A DNA stretch of 64,000 nt from Orobanche coerulescens (lineage: Eukaryota > Streptophyta > Magnoliopsida > Lamiales > Orobanchaceae): the NCBI GenBank assembly GCA_033398695.1, contig CM065810.1:146314358-146378357 (forward strand), written 5' to 3'. Position 1 is the stretch's first letter. Every line of letters starts with the position of its first letter. The notes under the pieces were generated by a model that made no database searches, was not told the DNA's origin, and saw nothing but the letters and a program-made list of their open reading frames with translations. Positions 1 through 12,239 of this stretch are shown piece by piece. The translations under genes were made by a program, and so were the position numbers.

Positions 1-1872
1 CAAAGTGCAGAGTCGTTAAAGACTTATCAAGTTTTCCAAAGTCTTGACCTTAATGCACTAAATCAGTCATAACTTCTTCGATTCAATAGGTATCAACGAG
101 ACTGGAAGAACTTATGAAAAGTAGATACCCATAGCTTTTCATTCACATACAGTATGTAACCTAGATCGACCTGAGCAGATCACAAAGCCCTATCGAAGTT
201 GACTCAGCAAAATACCAGACATAACCTGTCCTACTTTGCAACAATAGTCATATGTCACTCAACATGATGGATGTGATCAAATGGTTGGTTTCCTTGGAAA
301 GTAGACACAAACCTTTCAAATGGTACCAATTTCACTATTTTCCAACAAGTGAGCTGCCGTGTACGTCATATGGGAGATAGACCACATTCTGGGCAAATTC
401 GGGTATCAGTTTTCAAGTGTCCTTTTACTGAGATAGAGCGAGCTTCAAGCTTCTTGTCAATCACAGACATTGCGTGAGCGCATCCTAGGCCATCATCACA
501 GTGTCTTTACCAGATTATTACGAATGAGTACATCGAGTCAAACATGAGTACATAATACCATACTTTTCTCTTAAGACTGCATCATCACTTAAGTGAACCA
601 AGTCTTATTATGACTTCGACTAGTCATTGGGAATCATATAGGCAATACTTTATCGTCTCTTAGGGAAACCGTCCCTTAGATTACCTTAAACCGATTGATG
701 AACATGCACATCAAGTGTTCCCAAGATCATTTCATTCTTAACTTTGGATTTAGTGGAATCTCTTAGTCTTACAAGAGCACATCACTATAAACCCTTAGTT
801 TTACACGCAAAAGCTTCATATCGCTTCCAAATCAAGTATATACTTAGTATGCGTTCCCGTCGCGCTCCGTGGTCAGGAGCCACTTGATTTGAGTCTGATC
901 CATCACGAGATCCGTTCATCACTTAACTTAGTTCCCCACTAAGATAAGATTTAACCACAAGCTGCACGTCAGTTTTTGGGAAACTATCTAACTGAAAAGA
1001 TAGTGGATGCTATAACATCCATTACGATAGCACAACTAAGTTTTGTGTCATCGTAGTCGATTCCAGTGCGTTCATGAGAAACCTCACACCATGAGCTGAG
1101 TTTAACTCCCTCTCTCACTCACCTTAACAAAGTATACAGATAGATCTTATCTTTGGAGTGTCGTCACCACTTCAACAAAGGGCTATCACTTTGTTCATAC
1201 TGGAGTCGCATATATTTTCATTTCAGGCCAAGGCTACAATGTTGCAGATTTTCAACGAAGTATGGTTCGATTAAACTCACATTCCACATCCTCATGAACC
1301 GGCTTTATTCATAGAGTACTCTTTATGGATTGGCATTCATTGAGGCGCCCCCCAATGATGACTATAATCCAGAATCACATGAGACAGATGAGTTCATTTT
1401 ATCATATGATCAAGTTTCATGTACCAAACTCGCATACATTCTTAGCGAGAGTATTTATCGAACCAAGTGGCATCCCAATACTCGATGAGATCCACAGCCT
1501 AGTAACACCGTCTACCACAATTTGTCGTGTTACCATATCACCATTTATAGGTGACGAACGTCCATGACCGGACACAATCTTTGCAGACATGGTTGCAGCA
1601 TGTATTTAATCTCGTCACTTTAGGGAACTTGGTGAGGCACAGTAGGGACAAACTACGACAATTCCAAGTCGTTCTACTCGAACATGATCATTCTCATCTC
1701 CCCCTAACGACGGGAAAACTGGCTCATCAAAGTGACTTACGAGATCGTCTGCCAAGGTATATTTTAAGTGGATTATGAGTGAAAGTGCATGTCATATTCA
1801 TCATTTATAACCCGTCATAATGCGTTGTGGTGACGCACTTTGGCACATGAACATATGGACGATAAAGGTTTT
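1..1872. other. Unrecognised non-coding sequence (left block)
   Basis: I see no open frame with recognisable protein similarity on either strand and no tRNA or rRNA. The sequence joins smoothly to the DNA right of 3141 once the solo LTR at 1873-3135 is removed, so it is one older unit. Composition is even (no long AT tracts), which would suit an old retrotransposon body or long LTR, but this is inference. Confidence 0.3.
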
Positions 1873-3135
1873 TGTTGTGGGAAAATCCCTCACAATATGC
1901 CGCAAGTGCACGGTGTCAACAAGTAATAAAGTGATAAGTAAAGTATCGTTCCCTCGAGGACTGATTCCACTAAGTACCAAAATATAGTCAACTCACAATT
2001 TTATTTGAAGAAAAATTATATGGAATTTATACCTAAACTAATAAATAATAATACTAATAATAATAATAATACTAATAAGGACGTAGGATTATGATTTTCA
2101 CCTCAAACAATCAGGAATGATATTTATTCAATTCAATTCACTTTTATTCAATTGATTGTAAGCCAGGAATTCCTAAATTATTCCAAAGCCTTTCCCAAGG
2201 TCGATAGAAAATACTACGAATTATTAACTCGATATATCCCTATTCGAATTAGATAATTAATAGCTAAAACAGTTCAAGGATTCCCACAATAACAGGCTTC
2301 ACAATTCGCATGAGTATATCCCTATCTCACGAAAATTATGATTCGTCTCACAGGAACTATGCCTAAATTTCATCTCCCGAATCCATAAAGACATTCAAAA
2401 CAAATTAACTGTTGGCTAGACAATTAAAAAGCATTAAGAACAGTAAGAAGAATCCAATTCAATAGAATAACGAGTAAATCGAAATAATAATAAATAATCA
2501 AACCATCATGAAATTGGCTACAATCAAAATCCTACTCGAATAGATCTAGGAACTAAGATGCAGAAAAACCGTAGGGACGTAGTCTTGTCGTCGCCCACAA
2601 ATCTCCTCCTTGTGTTCTTCGCCCTAGCTCTAATCCACCTCCAGATTCCTTCTGATCGATCCCCTTTTCTTCAGCCCTAAGATGCTTATTTATAGTCGTC
2701 CTCAGCCTCCAAAACGCGTCCGTGTGATTAGGTCGAGAGCCGGCTCCAAAACGGCCCAAAACCGCGGAGAACACTCCAAAACCGCTTCGTGGGCCGCGGC
2801 TCACTTAATCTGTGCCGCGGCTCACGGCACTCAGCGGGATGCCTGGGCGCTGTTTATTTCTTCTGTGCCGCGGCTCACTATATCTGTGCCGCGGCACAGA
2901 GTACAGTTTACTCGGCACTCTGCTAGTCTCCTGCGTGTGCCGCGGCTCAGCTCATGGGTGCCGCGGCTCATGACCAAAAACTGTTGTTTTCGCCCGTTTT
3001 TCATTGTTTCGGCTTTCGGACTCCGATTTCCTGCAAAACATATAAAAATAATGCATTAAAAGCTCATTTATGCTGATTTAGGCTCAAGATGGATATAAAT
3101 TAATGATATAAAAGTGCATAAAAATACGCCTAACA
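1873..3135 (-). repeat. Solo LTR, Tat/Athila-type Ty3-gypsy, antisense
   Basis: The block starts TG (TGTTGTGGG) and ends CA (GCCTAACA) on the plus strand and is flanked by a perfect 5-bp duplication GTTTT (1868-1872 and 3136-3140). Read on the minus strand it begins TGTTAGGCGTATTTTTATGC, which aligns with the start of the other solo LTR at 57613 (TGATAAGTGTCATTTTTGTAC). Both have a GTGCACTTGCG word near the 3' end. No coding sequence lies inside. One LTR with its own duplication is the expected product of LTR-LTR recombination. Clade assignment rests on the overall LTR style and is less certain than the boundaries. Confidence 0.7.
2793..2972. repeat. Cluster of TGCCGCGGCTCA motifs inside the solo LTR
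   Basis: The word (G)TGCCGCGGCTCA, centred on the palindrome CCGCGG, occurs six times at about 2793, 2813, 2867, 2887, 2938 and 2960, within 180 bp. The fourth copy is a full palindrome (TGTGCCGCGGCACA). Spacing is irregular, so this is a motif cluster rather than a simple tandem repeat. It resembles the dyad arrays in the Tekay-like LTRs of this window although the sequence differs. Confidence 0.75.
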
Positions 3136-3140
3136 GTTTT

Positions 3141-4078
3141 CATTGTTAACAGAATCCAGTTAACAAAATGCATATGGTTACACTTGTAACTAAGCATTTG
3201 AATGATGATAGGTATAGGTGAATATGACATGTTGACTTATGCTACATAACCGTAGCTACTGGTCTTGAGAATCCAACAAAACCACCACCATGCACCACCG
3301 GAATCAAACATAAAGAAACGATTGAACCCATGATAGGCCGTTAGTTTTATCGAACCTCTAGTGCTTTCTTGAAGAGTTCACTCCCTTCACCAGCCCCAAC
3401 ACCTCAAAATTTCGTGAGCATGTATAAACGGGTGTTTAGGGTTCCAAAACCATCAACCTTGTTGTCAAAAACCGGTCGAAATGACATCGAACTGGTCGTT
3501 CGGACGGCTGGTGGTATGTGAAAACTTCATTTAAGTGGTTCACCTCCTTCCAAGTCTCCAAATGGCACCAAAATTTGTGAGAAGGTAGCCTTGTATGTTA
3601 GGAAGTACTCGTTAAAAATTTCACTTTAAGACTTGGTCTACAAGTAGGTGAACCGACCTTTACAATGACTCGTCCACAAGTTGGACAACCATAAACTCAG
3701 GTTTCATCAACTTATCGATCATTGTCAAAGGAACAACATAACATATAAATGTTATTACTTGAGTACGACCATTTGTGAACACCATCATAGCATCATAAGC
3801 CACCCAGGCTAATATTTATGATCATGTATATATAAGGACTCGGTGAAAATGGAGGACTCAGCACCATGCTTATGCGAGTCGTTACATTATTCTCTTTAGC
3901 ATAGGAGGGTGTCATCTCCTAATCGTGCTAAAGAATAGGCTTTAATCAATGAACATGGCTAGGAAGGATCATCGGGGGGTCTTTGGCATCACACATGCTT
4001 ATGAAAGCAAGACGCGAATGACATAACTATCATCATCGGTCATGAGCCCTGCTCACGGCTCCACCAACGTACTTTGGT
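3141..4078. other. Unrecognised non-coding sequence (continuation of 1-1872)
   Basis: No gene or structural RNA seen. It continues the left block across the solo LTR. Phrases such as 'ccaaaatttgtgag' and 'cctccttccaagtctccaaatgg' suggest a degenerate repeat, but I cannot name the family. Confidence 0.3.
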
Positions 4079-4086
4079 GTCTTTGA

Positions 4087-5213
4087 CACTGTTCTAAAAA
4101 TCGGCCTAGGCGGCCGCGTAGGCGCCGCCTAGGCGCTAGAAGGTGGACCTCCGCCCCGACTATCCCATAGTCGGTTCTGTCAGGCGGGTAGGATGCTCTA
4201 GGCGGGTTGAGGCGGCTCCAGGCGGACCGAGACGGGTCCAGTCGGGCTAGGCGGTTATGGTAGAAGATTTTTGTGATTCCAAATCTGGTAGGAGGAGGAA
4301 AAAAAAGAGCAGAAGAGAAAAAAAAGAAAAAGAAGAAACAGGGGAGAAGAAGAAGAAAAGTAGATCTGGAGAAAAAAAAAAGAAGAAAATATGAGAAAAG
4401 TAGATGGAAAGAAGAGAACAGTGATGTCTCGATTTCGCAAAAGTTTGTGTGGGTATTTGTATCTGTTGTTTATAAAGCTAATTGGTGTTATTAAATTGTA
4501 AAAGCGCACATATATTTTTTTATTATTCATAGAATAAAAATAAAATGTTGAATTTTTAAATATTAAAATATATAATATATAGTTATACATTCTTTTGAAG
4601 ACGACTTGACGTTTTCAGATATTGATTCATGTTAGCCAACCCCAAAGCATTTTGGGACTAAGGTTCTGATGTTGTTATAGTTATTCATTATTTTGACGTA
4701 TTACAATTTTTTTTAAATCTTTTGTAATTACCTTTTAAATTTTATTATAGGTTCTATTTTATATAAAAATAAGATTTCATAATACCAAAAGATGAATAAA
4801 AAATGAATTAAGTTAAAAAAATATGTAACTTTTAATTCTGAATTAATATACTAATTTGAAAATATTTATAATATCAGTTCAGATTACTAATTTGTTATAA
4901 TATTATTTAGATAAATATTAATTTAAATATAATATCCTTCGTACCCACACGTTCCATCGTACCCACATGTTCCATCGTACCGGGTTGACCCAAAAGAATG
5001 AGAATTTATTATTATGCATAACAAAAATTCCTCTCCAAAAGAATTTTAAAAAAAAAATATTATTATGCATTTTGTATGCATATATAAAAATAAATAAAAT
5101 ATAAAATATAAAAAAACCGCCTAGCGCCTAGCCGCCTAGGCGCCGCCTCCAAAGCCTAGGCGCTAGAAGGTCCCCGTCCGCCCGCCTACCGCCTAGCGCC
5201 TTTTAGAACATTG
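4087..5213. mobile_element. Non-autonomous hAT-type element
   Basis: The ends are CACTGTTCTAAAA (left) and, reverse-complemented, CAATGTTCTAAAA (right). They are bounded by a perfect 8-bp duplication GTCTTTGA (4079-4086 and 5214-5221). The 8-bp duplication and CANTG start fit hAT transposons. The subterminal zones (4100-4250 and 5115-5200) are rich in short GGCGCCTAGGCG-type words. The interior is AT-rich with no transposase. A fragment at 4636-4680 (CCAACCCCAAAGCATTTTGG, then GGGACTAAGG) looks like a plant SINE/LINE tail nested inside. The same end type recurs at 41224-42644. Confidence 0.75.
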
Positions 5214-5221
5214 GTCTTTGA

Positions 5222-7250
5222 TCCAGCTAGCTTCTTTGTTCAAAGAAAAAATGATGTCCATGGCAATACCGTGGTGTATGGATCATCAAACTGTCCAAAC
5301 TCCGGACTATTAAAGCCTAAATGTGTCAATGTCCCAATACATCTTCTGGTTACAAAAACCGATGCAAGCCGGACCATATTGACTCATGAATATTTTTCCT
5401 TTTCACATATCCAATACAAGTGATGCATAAGATTTTATTCTCACAAATCTCAATGAGATGCTATGAGTGATACACTTTGGCATATATGTCATCGAGTCAT
5501 AACATGGTTCAATTGTTATATGTGACTAGAAAACACCATTCGTCGTTCAACAACTTGAGCATTATACCACTTATTGATTGTGATGACCTAGTCATCATAG
5601 TCACAATGGATTTATAAATCGAAATCCAAAAATATCGTGTTCCTTGAAAATAGCTTAATACGCACTTAATTTCGCTTGCATAATTTTACAAACATGAGCA
5701 TAGCAAACACTCTAACAACATAGAGATTTTATACCAGATACGATCAAAATGATCTATCATATTGAGTGCATAACATAGCAAAGTTATATGCCTAAGGGGC
5801 AAAGTTAAGACACAAACATGGTGTAAAACTACCATCCACACGCTCGACCTTCTTATAAGGGTGCGTATTTTGGGCTTCCCCAAGGAAACTGTTTTTCAAC
5901 ATTTAAAAGATGATATTTTAGCGTACAATGCATACTAAAAATTGCATCATCTATGACAAATTCGGCCAAAAAGAGGTTGAAAAATATGTGTCATAAGACT
6001 ACTTGCAAATTCAAGATGGAAACCAAGTTGGTTGGGACAAAAGTTAGCACAATCGCTGGAAATAAAATTCCATGCAGCTTGACCTTTGTTCACTAAAACA
6101 GCGATAACTCTCTTGTTAGGAAGTCTATGGATGAACGGTTAGATGTTCTGGAAATTAGACTTTCGTATCTTTCTATCCATATGTTGTGCACCACACGGAT
6201 CATTAAACTCAGATCACAGTGCATGTTTTAATTGGCTGCTTTAGTATTTTCCAAGTTTAGTGAGAAAACAAGGTTGAGACCATATCCAATGGCATAAGTG
6301 TTGATTCAAAAACATGGCAATGACAGCCATAGGTGCGTTTAAACGCAGCAGTGTGTTCGATTTCTTATCTTGACTAATGATCCTTTCGGTAACTCCAACT
6401 TGGTAGACTTGCAGAGAAAGTATGAATGTCGGTACAACTAAGGCTGTTTAAAAATCATTGCCGTTTGAACTTTCAAAGCATAAACAAATACCAAGGAGGA
6501 TGCGCCTAGTCATGATCAATCCACCAAAGTGCATCAAATCAACCAAGAATTTTAATTCTCAATTTTCAAGTATACGTCATAATAGCCATGTTATATGGAT
6601 GCAACACGGTGCATCAATATTAAGCATTTTGAACCATAAGACATAATGAATATACCATAACCAACTCGTATTGACAATCCAATAAGATCGACTAAACATA
6701 GTCAAATGTATAAGGCACATGCTTTTACAAATACTTGGAAAAGTATTCGGACCTATAGCCACATGAACTATAATCGAGTCAACGGATTCATGTACTTAAC
6801 GCAATATGCCATTGCTTTACATGTTGAAATTCATGAGAAATACTCTTACACTCTTTCATATATTATATTACAAGGAGACGGTGCATGACTACACCCACAT
6901 GCAATATTTTATTTTAATAAGATGAAAGATGGAGTTTTCCAAGTATGAGATTGGGTCAAGACCAAAGTGGTGGTCCCTCAATTCAACGTGAGAAAATTCG
7001 TCACAAATCGATTTTAACCACGACATATCCATCGCAATCGATGTTTGTCCCATTTGCACGTCACAAATTCGTGACTAATCATGAACAAGTCATAACTTTA
7101 CTGTTACCGACAATGTTCATTTTATTCAATTGTTGGTTTAAAATCGACAAAACGGCAACATCAAATCGCACCCAAACCGTGGTGTATGCAACAACCACAA
7201 ATATCGACTTTCAATAATTATCCGTGACTCCCCCAGGACCGTCACACAGT
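5222..7250. other. Unrecognised non-coding sequence
   Basis: Continues the 1-4078 block to the right of the hAT element. Short open frames (under 95 codons) show no domain. I cannot identify it. It may be part of a degraded retrotransposon. Confidence 0.3.
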
Positions 7251-9302
7251 TTACTTCGATATATGAGAGTGATACCACCTCTCATAGTCTCATCCACCGT
7301 AAAGTAGCGTGGGAGATAAAGAACCCAAATACCCAATTCTTAAAAAAAATCCCAAAAGAGAGGAATTGAAAAACGGGAACTTTAATAAAATCTTACGGGT
7401 ACTTGGTTCCATATTTGCTTTGATCCTTGAACGGGATAATAAATTTGGCTTCTCTCTATATGAGCAACATATTTCTATGGGTACTCCGTTTTATATTTAC
7501 TTTGATCCTTGAACGGGATAAATATGGCTTTTCTCCATATTTTGCACATCATCATGAGCAACATATTTTTCTATATTCACGTAAAACATAAACATGGTAA
7601 GATTCATAAGTGTACAAATCAATGAACAAATGAATCATTAATTAGGAAAAGAGGGAGAGTTGAGAAACGCCCGAAAAGGGCTATTGGGATCGATAATCGG
7701 CCAAAAAAGGAATCGGGCGCGGCGGTGCAGCAGCTCGATATTGGATGAGGTCGGATTTCCAAATTTCCTTATAAAAATCTGCTTCTGTTCGACAGTAGAT
7801 TTAGTAAGCAATATTACTCAGAATCCGATCTTTACCGTTGAATATATAGGTATTTGTGTTGGTAAGTTGCTTTCAAAATTTCACACCGATCTGACGGTTA
7901 ACGAATTAGGAAACATGATTTTGGTACAACTGCGCTGTGCAGAAAATTTACGTGCAAAAATTCTCGTCTCTCGATTTTTTTCGATTTTCTGCTCCTTTTT
8001 TTTTCTTGTAGGAGTCCTGGACAGACGAGATCTGTAAACGGATCGGGCTGTGTCAGCTTTAAAATCAAGACCGGTGAAGATGATCGGAACGATCACGGAC
8101 AGCGGCGTGCGAATCGGATCGACTGGAGTGGTGCGCTGGCGACGGACTTTGCGAACGGAAGTCGCGCGGCTAAGGGCTACTCCTATGGATCTGATTCCGG
8201 CGACGACCGAGGAAGGGTGATTTCAGACAGCGGAGGGAGGATCTGATTTCAGCCTTGAGCGACAAGAATGCGGACTGGTCGCGGGTTGAACGGGGTTGGT
8301 CGATCTAGGGTTCGTGAGGAAGATGGTCGGCCGGTGGGTTGGACATGGCTTCTGGTCGCGAGAGCGAAGCGTGACGGCCGGAGGTGGCCGACAGCCGGTG
8401 GGTGGAAGGCTAGGGTTTTGAAGCCCGATTTTTAAATCGCTTGTTTGTGTACGCTTTATCGAAATCATTAGAATCAGATCGCCACCGTTGAACTTGTAGT
8501 TCTGTATACCATTAACATGTTGTCAATTTGCTTGGTCAATTGTAATTTTTGTTCCAATAGCCCGTTTGGGCCGTCTTGATTCAATAATCATTCGGCTCGG
8601 GATTTCGATTGAATGCAATCCGGTGAAGGAGGCAACCGCAGCACAGCCTCCTGTCTCGATCGGGTCGGACTGCGGCTGAATCCGATCTGGAATACGTAGT
8701 GGATCTGAACTGGGCCTGCCACTGGAACCGGGTCGGGTCCTGGGTGGCAGGCGGGTCGGGCTGGAAAAAGAAGAAGAACAGACTGAGCGCAGGGGGGCCG
8801 AGAGGACTAGAAAAATTGCAGTGGATGGATCGTGCACACCAGCTGGGAAGATGACCGGTGGTACCGAGCGGGTCTGGGGCGGCGACGGCTGGTAGCGCGG
8901 GGGACGAGTCACGTCCGATCTGGTCCGAATCGGCGGCGGGTGGCGATCTGGTTCGCAGAAGGCGTGGCGGACGGTGTGCTGGACGGCGACGCGGGTTGGT
9001 GTGCTGGGAAGACGGCCCGATTTGCAGAAGGTGGCGACTCCGATTTGCAGGAGACGGCCGGGTTGCGCGGGACCGGGGTTGCGGGGGAAGACGACCCCTT
9101 CTGGGAGGGTTTCTGTTGCTGATGGCCGGCAGCGGGTTTCTGTTCGCTCCGGCGGTGGCGATAGGGGGTGGGGTTTCTGTTCGGAGGCGGCGGCGGATCT
9201 GCTGCTAGGATTTTCCGATTTTTTTTTTGGATTTTCTGAATTTCGGACGATTTTTTTTCTTGCTCAGTTGGGGGACTACGTGCTGGTAACGTGTTTCAGG
9301 AG
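7251..9302. other. GC-rich block without identifiable gene; local duplications
   Basis: 7400-7540 contains a two-copy repeat about 82 bp apart (TGATCCTTGAACGGGATAA at 7421 and 7503). From about 8030 to 9210 the DNA is GC-rich and several overlapping frames stay open for 80-130 codons on both strands. That is what GC-rich DNA does by chance, and none shows a domain. A phrase of the form RATCNGATCNNNACCGTTGAA occurs at about 7823 and 8473, hinting at an old duplication. It could be a long untranslated or regulatory part of a retroelement. Confidence 0.35.
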
Positions 9303-9500
9303 AAAGTAAAAGACTGTAAATACGAGTCAATCAATTGTATTCATAACACTAATAGAGGGGCCTTTATATAGGCATTACAATGAGAGTCCTTCCATACATA
9401 GAATTCCTAGATTAGGTAAGATATCTAATAGGATCCTACTACCTCTAGAAGGATCTAGAACATTCCATCTATGTATCTACAACCAGTATTAGGTAAGACA
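9303..9500. repeat. LTR-like repeat, copy 1 (copy 2 at 56885-57051)
   Basis: The segment from CTGTAAATACGAGT through TTTATATAG to AGAATTCCTAGAT and AGGATCTAGAACATTCCATC is repeated with few differences at 56893-57051. The TTTATATAG word looks like a promoter TATA box, and CAATTGTATTCATAAC is the kind of sequence seen in copia LTRs. No partner LTR or coding part is visible here, so family and ends are undetermined. Confidence 0.5.
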
Positions 9501-10243
9501 CATCACGAGAATAATAATTCCCGGAACATTTGGCAAATTATTAAGTAAATCTCAATGACCCAAATATGTATGTATTTATTTTTTAATATTTAATTTATAT
9601 ATGTGTACCACATTAACTCTCTCTCCTACATGATTTTTTTTATTCTTATTCATCTAAAATTTTGAATCCCACATCAAAGTATAGGTATATAAATTATAAA
9701 TGATTGTTGAAGATCCCGTAATTTCAAACTTATACTAGGAAATTGTTTTTTTTAATATTTTATCATGTACTATTTATTCTTAACATTTACTTTACAATGC
9801 TCGAGTTTTTGAGATGAATTAACCAATTACTATATCAATTTATATTTAGTTATTTAAATTGTATATATTTAGATATGTTGATTAATTAGCGGATATTATA
9901 TAGGGTTTGGGATATCAACGGGTAATAAAGTCATCTTTTAATCGAGTTTGTGATTCAACGAGTAATATTTGATCGAGTTTGTGATGAATACAGGCATATG
10001 GATTTTAAACGGGTCTGAGTGATCAAACCATACTCTCATTGTTTTATGTGTTACATAAATTCTAAATGAGTTCAGGTGGCTGAATCACATCCTCATCATT
10101 CCTGTTTATTGGTGTGTATTAATGTGTTTCGCTGTGTTACGATTCCAGGTGGCTGAATCCTAACAAAGTATTAAAATATTTTTAAGTTTTTACTTATAAA
10201 TTACAATGTAAATTAATTAACCGTCGAATTTCGACGGGCTATA
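9501..10243. other. AT-rich intergenic DNA
   Basis: No gene seen. A phrase 'atcgagtttgtgat' recurs around 9942 and 9973, and a TGAATC-containing phrase near 10090 and 10155. Otherwise nothing recognisable. Confidence 0.4.
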
Positions 10244-10560
10244 CACTAGTACAGAATAAACACAATTTAATTCTTGTCCACCGGCAGTGATCGTCCACCA
10301 ACAATGACTGTAAGTAGCAGCCGACCGTCAGTGATAGGCAAAAAGAAAAAAGATTTACCGACTGGCGATGGTCGGTCACCAACTTCTGGCCATCGATCGG
10401 AGGCCAGTGACACTATCAATAATTGCTGGCAAAAAAAGAACTTTCCAACTGGCAGTGGTCGGTCGACGCGCTGGTTGACCAGTTGTGACTGTTGCAGTTT
10501 ATGGCAAAAAAATAGTTCGGTGGTCGCCCGACAACGTCTAAAGCTGATATTGATTTTTAT
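10244..10560 (+). mobile_element. Probable end of a CACTA-type transposon
   Basis: The segment begins CACTAGTACAGAATAAAC, matching the CACTA signature of En/Spm-type terminal inverted repeats. It is followed for about 300 bp by repeated subterminal words such as GGCAGTGGTCGGTC, GGCGATGGTCGGTC and their partial complements, which is typical subterminal architecture. I did not find a matching right end or transposase, so this is probably a truncated or degenerate end. Confidence 0.4.
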
Positions 10561-11474
10561 TTTAATTTAAAGTTTAGATCTAGTACTTAAAATTATATTT
10601 GATTATTATTAAAATAAATGATGCGTAGAATAGTAATGACATGTATTATAATATATATCTGATTAGACAATTAGAACTGATGTGAAGTGAGAATACCCAA
10701 TATGATAATATTATCACCTTTTTTTTTTTTGATTCCATGATTAGTATATAGAGGGAAGCGTGTTTTTTAAGTCCCCGTAAATTAAAATACTTCACCGAAC
10801 TCATCCACAAATCAAGATGGGATATACTAATTTTCTCAACAATAATAATATAGATATACAATTATTTAATTTAAGTCTATATATTCAAGAAATCCATCAT
10901 TTCCTTTCTAAACGTCAAAATCTGTAAAAGCCTTCCAATATTTCCGTTTTTTTTTTTTTTTTTGAAAAAGTGAAACATGCATTCTGTTGAAATATTGTTA
11001 CTAATTTCCAAAAACAGTTTCAAAATTTGTGTGAAAATTTGAAAAATTTTAACATAGAGTTTTCCAATTTTTCTTCGCTGAACGGTGAAAATAGAAAAAT
11101 ATTTTTGGAATTAAATCATATTAATTATAATTTATTTTCAAAATAGTAAAACAAAATGTATTTGCAATTATTTCAAAATAACAAATGGAAACAAAAAAAA
11201 AATGTTTTTTTTTTAAATTGAAAACGTAAATTACAAATAGAACATAACGTACTAGGAATGAAAGTGGGGTGAGAAATCTCCATTTTTTGCCGGAATTAGC
11301 TTAAACGGGGGGCAGTCAGGGTCCCCATTTTCTCACCCGTGAGTGAGGACAACAATGGAAAAATGTCGCCCCCTTGATGGGTCGGAGATCATTTTCATTT
11401 TCCCCAACCCAGTGCAGATTTCCCCCGTTTCCTACCGAAGCATTAAAATTTATTAATATTTTATATTATATATA
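10561..11474. other. AT-rich DNA, no gene seen
   Basis: Homopolymer T tracts (10719, 10948) and poly-A stretches, no open frame of interest. Around 11250-11440 there is a moderately GC-rich stretch with CCCC/GGGG phrases that I cannot assign. Confidence 0.4.
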
Positions 11475-12180
11475 ATAAAACCAAACCAAACATACTCAGT
11501 ATATCCCGCTCAGAGCTGGGAAAGGTAAGATGTACGCAGATCATGCCCCTACTTTTTACGGTAGATAGGCTGTTTCCGTGAACATCATCAGTTTAGTGCA
11601 CAGCAAAGTATTGAGTGATATATACAAAGAAGCATATGATTCGAAAAATCTCAAAACCATACCTGAGCCAATTCACATGAGACTTGCTTAAGGGGGCTTT
11701 GGCAACTACAATCTCGATGAACGCTGCTCTAACAGAAGAGAGGTTGACTCTGCGTCCAGCTCCCTATCAAAAATACACCACGCTAAAGCCAATAGGATAA
11801 AATACAATAAAAATAAAAAATGCTCTAGGTCAAAGCTAACCGAGACAACTCACCCTGAGGCTCTCTACTACAGCACCGCTCCCTACAAAAGAATCCACAA
11901 CTCTGATCTGGCGCCTCCAAGAGCACCTATCAACAATCATGGTCTCGGAAAGGTTTAATGCCTTCAAATCTAATATCAGCTGCTCCTCCCACATCCTCAT
12001 CGGTCTGCCTCTCCTTCCCTCCTACAACCAATAAACTCTCGACCCTCCTCACCAGAGCAGATGCGTGCCTCCTGCGGGCGTGGCCAAACCATCTCAATCT
12101 CCCTTCCCTAACTTTCGCTGAAATGGGCGCTACTTCTAGCGCGTTCCTGAAAACCCCGTTCGAGATTTGGGTGAGCTTTA
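11475..12180 (-). pseudogene. RTE-type LINE: reverse transcriptase C-terminus and 3' tail
   Basis: On the minus strand, 12165 to about 11830 reads as the end of a LINE polyprotein with the landmark REGRLRWFGHARRR (about 12110-12070). A region with VRRVES and then, after one frame change, WEEQL, SWRR and IRVVD follows. This arginine/tryptophan-rich C-terminal segment is typical of plant RTE reverse transcriptases. It is followed by a 3' untranslated part ending CGTACATCTTACC, GAGCGGGATATACTGAGTATG near 11560-11490. The same tail closes the sense copy at 14269-14340. The 5' part (endonuclease and RT core) is absent, as expected from 5' truncation during target-primed insertion. The frame change makes it non-functional. 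Confidence 0.7.
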
Positions 12181-12239
12181 AATTACAAATATTTATTATA
12201 CAAAAATTTACAAATAAATTATAAATAATATTGTTATTG

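Noticed and set aside
4273..4494. Lysine/glutamate-rich open frame inside the hAT-type element
   Set aside because: It is a translation of a purine-rich tract; the antisense frame is equally open.
8832..9309. Overlapping GC-rich open frames in three frames
   Set aside because: Mutually overlapping frames with low-complexity R/G/A/W content and no domain; expected by chance in GC-rich DNA.
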